The notes beneath the pieces were generated by a model. It did no database searches. It had not been told where the DNA came from and saw only the letters and a list, made by a program, of their open reading frames with translations. This document shows positions 1-6,509 of a stretch of 64,000 bases of DNA, one piece after another; position 1 is the first letter of the stretch, and each line of letters starts with the position of its first letter. The stretch is taken from positions 124,001 through 188,000 of the forward strand of contig CAWFMF010000002.1 of NCBI GenBank assembly GCA_963816985.1, given 5' to 3'. The position numbers and the translations under genes are program-made. The DNA is from JAIVJM01 sp963816985. Its GTDB lineage: Bacteria > Acidobacteriota > Blastocatellia > Pyrinomonadales > Pyrinomonadaceae.

Positions 1-71
1 ATTTGGTGGAAGGGCACCCCGGCCCGCCACGCAAACCGCAGGTTTTACAGGGATTTATGCCTAAATCGAGC

Positions 72-87
72 TGGCACCCCGCTTGCT
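72..87 (+). promoter_or_regulatory. Sigma-54-type (-24/-12) promoter
   Basis: The 16-base string TGGCACCCCGCTTGCT matches the RpoN consensus TGGCAC-N5-TTGCW exactly, with the invariant GG (73-74) and GC (85-86) at the correct spacing. Transcription would start near position 98, leaving a leader of about 97 nt before the ECF sigma gene at 195. The match and its position directly upstream of a gene are visible in the sequence. Use by RpoN is inference, and no activator binding site was identified. Confidence 0.6.
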
Positions 88-194
88 TTATTGCACTTGG
101 CAGGCCGTGCGCCGGAGCCGGCTCGACCGATCCGAAGCTTGATAAACTTTATTGGCCCGGAAGCACGGCGCGGCCCCTTTGAACGGAGTTCCCT

Positions 195-848
195 ATGACA
201 GAAACAGCCACACTTCCTATCTGGCACGGCGCGAAGAAGCGCGACGCGGCCCCGGCGATCAACGTCAGCCAGCCCGCCACCGATTTTGAGTTGACGCAGG
301 CGGCGGCGACCGGCGACATGAAGGCCTTCGAGGAGTTGTACTCGCGGCACAGCCGCCGGGTCTACTCGCTCTGCCTGCGGATGACGGCCAACACCGCCGA
401 GGCCGAAGACCTCTCCCAGGAGGTCTTCATCCAGCTCCACCGCAAGGTCGGCAGCTTCCGCGGCGAGTCGGCCTTCACCACCTGGCTCCACCGCCTGACC
501 GTCAACCAGGTCCTCATGCACTTCCGGCGACGCGGCGTGCGGCTCGAACAGACGACGGAAGACGGAGAGGCGCCCGTCCAGATAGTGCGTGGGACGGAAG
601 ACCCGCAGCGGATGCCGGTGGTGGATAGAATCGCTTTGGACAAGGCGGTGGGGAGTCTGCCGCCGGGGTATCGGACGGTGTTCGTGCTGCACGACGTGGA
701 GGGGCACGAGCACGAGGAGATCGCGAGGCTGCTGGGCTGCTCGGTGGGGACGAGTAAGTCGCAGTTGCACAAGGCACGGATGAAACTCAGGTCGCTCCTC
801 CAGAACGGCAAGACGCGGCGCAAACGGGCCTCGAACGTCGTGCGCTGA
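195..848 (+). CDS. RNA polymerase sigma factor, ECF (sigma-70) family
   Basis: A 217-aa alternative sigma factor that would direct core RNA polymerase to a small regulon. Region 2 lies at about residues 37-105 (the segment around EDLSQEVFIQLHRKV and the following TWLHRL is the usual -10 recognition helix set). Region 4 lies at about 150-205 (LPPGYRTVFVLHDVEG, then the EIARLLGCSVGTSKSQLHKAR helix-turn-helix for -35 recognition). The N-terminal 35 residues are extra and poorly ordered. No anti-sigma gene follows; the next gene is convergent. A sigma-54-type promoter upstream suggests its synthesis is itself activated by a stimulus. The target regulon cannot be told from sequence. Confidence 0.93.
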   Translation: MTETATLPIWHGAKKRDAAPAINVSQPATDFELTQAAATGDMKAFEELYSRHSRRVYSLCLRMTANTAEAEDLSQEVFIQLHRKVGSFRGESAFTTWLHRLTVNQVLMHFRRRGVRLEQTTEDGEAPVQIVRGTEDPQRMPVVDRIALDKAVGSLPPGYRTVFVLHDVEGHEHEEIARLLGCSVGTSKSQLHKARMKLRSLLQNGKTRRKRASNVVR

Positions 849-878
849 AAGTCGCCCGAACGCTTCTTAAAGTTGAAA

Positions 879-919
879 GGCCCTGACGAACTCTTTCGAG
901 AATTCGTCAGGGCCTTTTT
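879..919. terminator. Bidirectional intrinsic terminator
   Basis: A 12-bp perfect stem, GGCCCTGACGAA (879-890) against its complement (903-914), with a 12-nt loop, is followed by T5 on the + strand and flanked by AAA on the other side. It sits between the convergent sigma gene and the pirin gene and can stop both. Confidence 0.88.
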
Positions 920-925
920 CCCTTC

Positions 926-1624
926 TCAGGCGAGGTCGAACAGAATTAGCTCCGAGGGCTCAAGGGCTTTGAAGACGAGTCTTGCTTCCTCGCTCGCCGC
1001 CGCCCCGTCGCCCGGCCCCAACTCTTCGCCGTTCACATTCAGGGAGCCCTTCACCAACTGCACCCACGCGTGGCGTCCGGCCTTCAGCTCGTGTGTCGCT
1101 TCGTCGCCTTCGCCGAGGACGCCGCTGTAGACTTCGACATCCTGATGGACGTTGACTGAGTTCTCGCGCCCGCCGCGCGAGGCGATGAGTCGCAGACGCC
1201 CGCCCGCGTCCTCCGTGGAGAACTCCTTCTGCTCGTAGCTCGGCGGGAGCCCCGCGCGTTCGGGCTCGATCCAGATTTGCAGGAGGTGGACGGGCGCGTC
1301 GGGCGAGGGGTTGTACTCGCTGTGCGTGACGCCCGTGCCCGCGCTCATGCGCTGCGCATCGCCGGGCCGGATGACGGAGTTGTTACCGATGCTGTCGCGG
1401 TGCTCCAGAGCCCCTTGCGTGATGTAGGTGATGATCTCCATGTCGCGGTGCGAGTGCGGAGGGAAGCCCGCCGCCGGGGCGACGAAGTCCTCGTTGATGA
1501 CGCGCAAGGCCCGGAAGCCCACGTGGCGCGGGTCGTAGTAGCGGTTGAAGGAGAAGGTGTGGTAGCTGTCGAGCCAGTCCGTGCGGGTTCGTCCGCGCTC
1601 GGCGGCGGGCCTGCGGGTAATCAT
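926..1624 (-). CDS. Pirin family protein (bicupin)
   Basis: A 232-aa cupin-superfamily protein. The N-terminal cupin carries the pirin signature: FPPHSHRDMEIITYI supplies two metal-ligand histidines, followed by GTGVTHSEYNPS. The second, shorter cupin (about 130-230) is the usual degenerate one. Bacterial pirins bind Fe and some have quercetinase activity or act on redox signalling; which applies here cannot be told. The start chosen is the ATG at 1624 because GGGGAG lies 6-7 nt upstream. A longer reading frame to 1684 would add 20 unusual residues. It shares the terminator at 879-919 with the sigma gene. Confidence 0.9.
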   Translation of the reverse strand: MITRRPAAERGRTRTDWLDSYHTFSFNRYYDPRHVGFRALRVINEDFVAPAAGFPPHSHRDMEIITYITQGALEHRDSIGNNSVIRPGDAQRMSAGTGVTHSEYNPSPDAPVHLLQIWIEPERAGLPPSYEQKEFSTEDAGGRLRLIASRGGRENSVNVHQDVEVYSGVLGEGDEATHELKAGRHAWVQLVKGSLNVNGEELGPGDGAAASEEARLVFKALEPSELILFDLA

Positions 1625-1738
1625 GTTTGCTCCCCTTTCGGATTTCGTAAAAATTATGTGTGACGCCTGTCTCAAAGAAAGCATGACACACTTGTCAAGC
1701 GCCTCCGACTTTCAGGGCGGCGCGGGCGCGCGTGCGGC

Positions 1739-1744
1739 TATAAT
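1739..1744 (+). promoter_or_regulatory. TATAAT -10 element, possible leaderless transcript
   Basis: A perfect TATAAT lies six bases before the ATG at 1751 and no Shine-Dalgarno sequence is visible. Transcription would begin at or next to the start codon. No convincing -35 box was found at 16-18 bp spacing. Confidence 0.4.
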
Positions 1745-1750
1745 CGCGTG

Positions 1751-3268
1751 ATGGCTGAAGAAGAAGACGTGAGAGTCCTGCGCCTCGGCGACATGGTGCT
1801 CCGGCGCAAGGGGACGCCCGTCCAGCGCGTCCTCCACGCACTGATTAGCGTGGCGCTGCGCCTCTTCTTCCGGCGCATCGAGACGAGCCGCGCCTCGCTC
1901 GTGCCGAAGGAGGGGCCGCTCGTCTTCGTCCTCAACCACCCGAACGGCGGGATTGACGCGGGGCTCGTCTTCGCCGCGCTGCCGCGCCGCATCTCCTTCC
2001 TCGCCAAATCAACGGTCTTCCAGATGCCGGTCGTCGGCGCAGTCCTGCGCGCGTTCGAGACGCTGCCGCTCTACCGGAGAGTGGACGCGGGCGCGGACGT
2101 GGCCCGGAACCAACTGACGTTCGCGGCCTGCCGCGAGCTGCTCCGTCGCGGGCGCTGCATCGCGCTCTTCCCCGAAGGCGTGTCGCACAACTCGCCGAAG
2201 CTCCTCCCGGTCAAGACGGGCGCGGCCCGCATCGCGCTCGGCGCGATTTCGGTCGGAGGCGGCGAAGGGGATTCAGTCGGGGGTGTTGACGCAAACGCGG
2301 TCGGAGCTTCAAACGACAACTCACCTGGCGGCGGGGCGGTCGAGTCTTCGCAGCTCCTCGGACTGAAGATCGTGCCGGTCGGCCTCTACTACACTTCGAA
2401 GACCTCTTTCCGCAGCGAGGCGCTGCTGCGCTTCGGCGAGCCTCTGGACGTGAGGCCCGTGGAGTTGGACGAGGAGGGCGAGCCGCCGCGCGAGGCGGTG
2501 CGCGAGCTGTCGGCGCGCATCGAAGAAGCGTTGCGCGGGGTGACGCTCAACACGGAGACCGAGGAGCAGCTCGGCGTGTTGCAGAAGGCCGAGAGGCTTC
2601 TCTCTTCTATCTATGAGGGCATCAACGTCGAACTCCCTTTGGCCGCGCGTTTCGACTCTCTGCGCCGCCTCGCTTCGGGCCGCTGGGCCGAGTGGCTGAG
2701 CGCGGGCGGAGGGGTCGAAGACCTGCGGCGGCGCATCGAGAGCTACGAGGAAGAACTGCGGCGCATCGGCCTCACGCCGGAGAACCTTTCGCTCTCGCGC
2801 CATTCGGGCTGGTACGTCTTCCGGCACTTCCTCCTGCGGACGGCGCTGCTGGTCGCGCTCGCGCCGTTCGCCGTGGTGGGCGCGGCGCTGCACCTCCCTG
2901 CTTATCTTCTGTGCGCGCTCGCGGCGCGTCTCTTCCCGAAGCACGGCGTTGACGAAATCGCCCCGACCGTCAAGATCGTGGCCGCCATCGCCCTCATGCC
3001 TTTGACGTGGCTCGTGCTGACGGCGCTCGCCTTCTACTTCCGGGGCTGGCGCGCGGCGGCCTTCGCCTTCCCGCTCTCGATTCTGTGCGGCTACGTGGCG
3101 CTCCGCTCCTTCGAAGAACTCCACGACATGCGCGGCTGGTTCCGGGCCGTGCTGCTGCTCCTCCGGCGGCGGCGTCTCTTCCTCCGCCTGCTCATCGAGC
3201 GCCGCGCCCTGCGCAACGAGATCAGCCGGATTGAGAAAGTCGCAAGTGACAAAGTCTCCGGCGATTAA
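1751..3268 (+). CDS. Lysophospholipid acyltransferase (PlsC-like) with C-terminal membrane segment
   Basis: A 505-aa protein with an N-terminal glycerolipid acyltransferase domain. Motif I is NHPNGGIDAG (a variant of NHxxxxD), motif III is the FPEGVSHNSP block, and KTGAARIALGA follows. It should transfer an acyl chain to a lysophospholipid at the inner membrane. An 80-base low-complexity Gly/Ser/Asn-rich stretch (about residues 175-200) interrupts the domain. The C-terminal third holds 3-4 hydrophobic segments (HLPAYLLCALAARLF, IVAAIALMPLTWLVL, AFAFPLSILCGYVAL). The GTG at 1748 is an alternative start. The exact acceptor substrate is not predictable. Confidence 0.85.
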   Translation: MAEEEDVRVLRLGDMVLRRKGTPVQRVLHALISVALRLFFRRIETSRASLVPKEGPLVFVLNHPNGGIDAGLVFAALPRRISFLAKSTVFQMPVVGAVLRAFETLPLYRRVDAGADVARNQLTFAACRELLRRGRCIALFPEGVSHNSPKLLPVKTGAARIALGAISVGGGEGDSVGGVDANAVGASNDNSPGGGAVESSQLLGLKIVPVGLYYTSKTSFRSEALLRFGEPLDVRPVELDEEGEPPREAVRELSARIEEALRGVTLNTETEEQLGVLQKAERLLSSIYEGINVELPLAARFDSLRRLASGRWAEWLSAGGGVEDLRRRIESYEEELRRIGLTPENLSLSRHSGWYVFRHFLLRTALLVALAPFAVVGAALHLPAYLLCALAARLFPKHGVDEIAPTVKIVAAIALMPLTWLVLTALAFYFRGWRAAAFAFPLSILCGYVALRSFEELHDMRGWFRAVLLLLRRRRLFLRLLIERRALRNEISRIEKVASDKVSGD

Positions 3269-3357
3269 AGAACGCGGAGGTCGGCCCGCGCTCGAACCCA
3301 CCGCAGCCGCCCGATGAAATATAAACGGCCTTCCGTCATTTACATTTGAGGAGGTCA

Positions 3358-3450
3358 ATGTTTATCGAATGTCGGCTGCGCCCGCTTTATGCCGCTCGAC
3401 GCCGCGCCGTTTTATCTAACCTCGCCCAACTCACCATCGCTCCACCATAA
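3358..3450 (+). CDS. Possible 30-aa leader peptide upstream of the M15 peptidase gene
   Basis: A short ORF (begins MFIECRLRPL, ends LTIAPP) is preceded by the strong Shine-Dalgarno GAGGAGGT four bases before its ATG. Its TAA stop overlaps the AAGGAG ribosome site of the downstream peptidase gene, whose ATG is 11 bases further on. That arrangement would couple translation of the two. The peptide has no recognisable domain, so it could be a regulatory leader or chance. There is nothing else in the 190 bases between the acyltransferase and the peptidase. Confidence 0.35.
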   Translation: MFIECRLRPLYAARRRAVLSNLAQLTIAPP

Positions 3451-3460
3451 GGAGAGACTT

Positions 3461-3967
3461 ATGCTCTGGCCCAACGAAACGCAAGCGGAACTCGAAGCCT
3501 TCTACTCGAAGCACCGGCTCGGAGCCGACGGCAGACCCACCGCCGCCTGGCAGGAGGCGAACTTGATGAGGATCGTCCTCCCCTACCCGATGGTCATCGC
3601 CTGGCCCCCCGGCTCGGCGGTGACGAGAATGCTCTGCCACAAGAAGGTCGCCGAGAGCCTGAAACGCGTCTTGACGCAAATCCTCGAACACTACGGCTCG
3701 GTCGAGAAGATCAAGCGCGCGCGCATGCACCTCTTCGGCGGGTGCTACAATTACCGCATCGTCCGGGGCGCGAGCCGACTCAGCACGCACGCGTGGGGCG
3801 CGGGGATAGACATTGACCCCGACAACAACCCGCTCGGCAAGAGGTACGACCCCGCCGCCGGGATGATGCCGCAGCCGGTCATTGACATCTTCAAGGCCGA
3901 AGGCTGGAAGTGGGGAGGAGATTTCAGGAGCCGCCCCGACTGCATGCACTTTCAGGCGACGCAGTAA
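3461..3967 (+). CDS. M15 family peptidoglycan peptidase (D-Ala-D-Ala carboxypeptidase/L,D-endopeptidase type)
   Basis: A 168-aa protein with the LAS/M15 zinc-binding pattern: STHAWGAGIDIDP contains the SxHxxGxAxD motif (His and Asp ligands), and the C-terminal CMHFQ supplies the last His. This family cleaves peptidoglycan cross-links or stem peptides. No signal peptide is visible, so it may be a phage-endolysin-like enzyme or need another exit route. The start at 3461 is fixed by AAGGAG (3449-3454). A longer frame begins at 3389 but lacks a ribosome site. Confidence 0.82.
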   Translation: MLWPNETQAELEAFYSKHRLGADGRPTAAWQEANLMRIVLPYPMVIAWPPGSAVTRMLCHKKVAESLKRVLTQILEHYGSVEKIKRARMHLFGGCYNYRIVRGASRLSTHAWGAGIDIDPDNNPLGKRYDPAAGMMPQPVIDIFKAEGWKWGGDFRSRPDCMHFQATQ

Positions 3968-4057
3968 CTCAGGTAGAGTTACGGCGAGAGGCGTCGGGCC
4001 GCGGCCTCAACGCTCCGGCCCGGCGACCTCCGGCCCTTAACCGTCTATCTGAACATC

Positions 4058-4774
4058 GTGAACAAAAGACTACTCCTCTTCAGCAACGGCTCGGAGCTGA
4101 TCGGCGACGAGCCGACGGAGTCCGCGCGCCTCGCCCTCAAAGACTTTCTCGGCGAGCAAGTCCGAAGGGTTCTTTTCGTTCCCTTCGCGGCGGTCGTCAG
4201 GAGTTACGACGAGTACGCGGCGCGCGTCCGCGACCGTTTCGGCGCGATAGGCGTCGGCGTGGACTCTTTGCACGAAGCGGCGGACGCGCGGGCGGCGGTA
4301 GAAGCGGCTGAGGCCGTCGCCGTCGGCGGCGGCAACACCTTCCACTTGCTGCGCGGGATGTACGAGGCGGGCGTCGTCGAGGCGATACGGGCGCGCGTCG
4401 AGCGGGGCGTCCCTTACTTCGGCTGGAGCGCGGGCTCGAACGTCGCCTGCCCGACGATCCGGACGACGAACGACATGCCCGTCGTCGAGCCGCCGCGCTT
4501 CGCCGCGCTCTCGCTCGTCCCCTTCCAGATTAACCCGCACTACACGAGCGAGGTGCTGCCCGGCCACCACGGCGAGACAAGAGACGAGCGTCTGGCAGAG
4601 TTCGTCCACGCCAACCCCGGAGTGCGCGTCGTCGGTTTGCGAGAGGGGACGATGCTCAGAATCGAAGGCCCGCGCGTCCGTCTGCTCGGCGGCAAGCCCG
4701 CGCGCCTCTTCGTCAAAGGCGAAGCGCCCAGAGACCTCGTGCCCGAAGAGTCTTTCGACTTCCTCCTCCAATAG
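4058..4774 (+). CDS. pepE: Dipeptidase E-like peptidase, family S51
   Basis: A 238-aa class I glutamine-amidotransferase-fold peptidase of the S51 family. Visible signatures are VGGGNTFHLLR and the nucleophile elbow FGWSAGSNVACP (catalytic Ser in GWSAGSN), followed by the conserved PFQINPHYTS. E. coli PepE hydrolyses N-terminal Asp dipeptides in the cytoplasm, and its length (about 229 aa) is close to this one. The start codon is GTG. It ends 12 bases before thyA and may have been co-transcribed with thyA-folA. Confidence 0.88.
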   Translation: MNKRLLLFSNGSELIGDEPTESARLALKDFLGEQVRRVLFVPFAAVVRSYDEYAARVRDRFGAIGVGVDSLHEAADARAAVEAAEAVAVGGGNTFHLLRGMYEAGVVEAIRARVERGVPYFGWSAGSNVACPTIRTTNDMPVVEPPRFAALSLVPFQINPHYTSEVLPGHHGETRDERLAEFVHANPGVRVVGLREGTMLRIEGPRVRLLGGKPARLFVKGEAPRDLVPEESFDFLLQ

Positions 4775-4786
4775 ACGACGGAGTTT

Positions 4787-5227
4787 ATGAAACAGTATCA
4801 AGACCTCCTCCGCTCCATCCTCGAACGCGGCGCGGAGCACGAAGACCGGACGGGCGTCGGCACCATCTCTCACTTCGGCCACCAGACGCGCTTCGACCTC
4901 CGCGAAGGGTTCCCCATCGTCACGACCAAGCGCGTCCCCTTCCGCTGGATCGCCGAGGAGCTGTTCTGGTTCCTCTCCGGCGACACGAACGAGGCGACCT
5001 TGCGCGCGCGCGGCGTGGACATCTGGCAGGAGTGGGCCGACGAGGAGCACACCCGCCGCTTCGGGCGCGAGGCCGGAGACCTCGGCCCCGTCTACGGCTA
5101 CCTCTGGCGCTCGTTCGGCGGCCACTACCCGCAGCGCGACGGGGTTGACCAGATAGCGCGCCTCGTCCGGGAGATTCAACGGAACCCGAACTCGCGAAGG
5201 CTCATCGTCACGGGCTGGAATATATAG
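4787..5227 (+). pseudogene. thyA: thyA 5' half (thymidylate synthase, interrupted)
   Basis: N-terminal half of a classical ThyA, which makes dTMP from dUMP with methylene-THF. The start MKQYQDLLRSIL, the phosphate-loop DRTGVGT, FPIVTTKR, the WFLSGDTN helix, DLGPVYGYLWR and RRLIVTGW are all in place. The frame then enters foreign DNA and stops after two codons (AAT ATA TAG). The active-site Cys (PPCH) is missing; it lies in the 3' fragment at 22677-23093. Joining VTGW to DPRVADEV restores an uninterrupted ThyA with no residues lost, so this is a clean insertion rather than a deletion. Confidence 0.95.
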
Positions 5228-5233
5228 CCCCCA
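5222..5233 (+). repeat. Left terminal inverted repeat of the island
   Basis: ATATAGCCCCCA matches 11 of 12 bases with the inverted right-end copy at 22662-22673. It starts three bases inside the junction on the left but abuts the junction on the right, so the exact element boundary is uncertain. Confidence 0.5.
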
Positions 5234-5486
5234 AAAGTCTTACCAGTTGATGTATGTGTGTGTGATTGGTTGATAATTGTTGAGAATTTTAATTAGATGG
5301 TAACAAGGGGTAACAAGTAGTTGCTACTAGTTGGAAATACTAATCCGCTGGTAGGCGCATATCCTTCTATGAAATTGATTTGTATAGAAGACTTGATAAA
5401 TATTTTTTGAGTTTCTACTTTACGGTCTTTGTTGAACTATAATTGTGGATGATTTTATTATTTCACTGATAATGGAACTCTGACGC
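5228..5486. other. Left-end non-coding region of the island
   Basis: There is no gene in 259 bases. It holds AGTCTTACC (5236-5244), two GGTAACAAG words 10 bp apart (5299-5307, 5309-5317), the dyad around GTAGTTGCTAC and ACTAGTTGG (5326-5334). A related AGTAACAAAG lies 14 bases from the right end at about 22649. Repeated short words at both ends are typical of recombinase-binding arrays; that role is inference. A TATAAT at 5438-5443 may be the -10 of a thyX promoter. Confidence 0.45.
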
Positions 5487-6195
5487 ATGGAGATACAAGA
5501 AACAGAGCTTGAGACAATTCCGGTGCTTGATAAAGGCTTCGTCCGCCTCGTGGATTTTATGGGAGGTGACTTAGCAGATTGTACAAGGTGCGCGAGTCTC
5601 ATTTGGTCAAGAAACTAAAGGTGATGATCGAGACCGCAAACTGATTAATTATTTGTTGAAACACGAACACGGGACTTTTCTGAAATGGCCGTATTCAAGT
5701 TTCATATCAAAGCCCCCATCTTTGTAGCAAGGCAGTGGTTCAGGCATCGTATCGGTTCCTACAACGAGATTAGCTATAGATATGTGGAAGTGAAAGACGA
5801 ATTCTATGTACCTAAAGAGTTACGAGCACAAGACGCAAAAAATAAGCAGGCAAGTTTTCGGCGGGTCATTCACACCAGAGCAAAATGAACAGGGTCGTAG
5901 CCTGATAGAAGCAGCTCACAACTCAGCATATGAAAAATATCAACAGTTATTGGATATGGGAGTGGCACGCGAAGTCGCACGCATTGTACTGCCAGTCTCT
6001 ATGTATACTCAGTTCTATGTCGCGTATAATGCACGCAGTCTAATGAATTTCGTGCGCTTGCGTATGGGTGCAGGAGCGCAATATGAAATTAAGGCTTACG
6101 CAGAAGCTTTAGGAGACATTTTCAAAGCTAAAATGCCTTGGACGTATTGTGCATTTGAAGAATTTGTTCTTAAGCGCGAAGAGTCTAATGCATGA
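5487..6195 (+). pseudogene. thyX: thyX, FAD-dependent thymidylate synthase (frameshifted as sequenced)
   Basis: ThyX makes dTMP from dUMP using methylene-THF and NADPH with FAD, releasing THF rather than DHF. Read across frames, the family features are complete: VLDKGFVRLVDFMGGDLAD; IVQGARVSFGQETKGDDR; INYLLKHEHGT; FKFHIKAPIFVARQWFRHR (the RHR part of the ThyX motif) with IGSYNEISYRY; and a C-terminal half ending in the flavin/substrate segment NFVRLRMGAGAQYEIKAYA. Three breaks are needed, near 5576-5581, 5677-5682 and 5848-5862, each losing one or two bases relative to the expected codons. About 235 aa if repaired, a normal ThyX length. It sits at the left end of an element that destroys thyA. 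Confidence 0.88.
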
Positions 6196-6249
6196 CAGCA
6201 GGTTGATGTTTCCTGCAAAATAAATGATTTACGAAAAAGGCTCTTAATG

Positions 6250-6274
6250 CCCCACCGCTTGCGGTGGGGATGTT
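6250..6274 (+). terminator. Probable terminator after thyX
   Basis: A 9-bp perfect stem CCCCACCGC / GCGGTGGGG (6250-6258, 6261-6269) with a 2-nt loop is followed by ATGTTTTA. The remaining bases between thyX and 6510 (314 in total) show no gene; an AGGGATAG near 6490 probably serves as the ribosome site of the next gene. Confidence 0.6.
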
Positions 6275-6509
6275 TTACTTGCCGCCCGACTTCGCCACCG
6301 ACTTTAGAGACAGAGCAAGTCTTTGCAGTCGGCTACTTAGCCTAGAACTACAATTACACATCAGTGCATGAAGGGAATCCAACAGTGCCTCGTCTTCGAT
6401 TTGAATTCAACTGTTTACAGGGTAGAATTCTAAAGAAACGTGCTGCCAGTTTGGACTGTCTTGTAAAATTATTTCCTCATACCTCATTCAAGGGATAGGT
6501 CAGATACTC

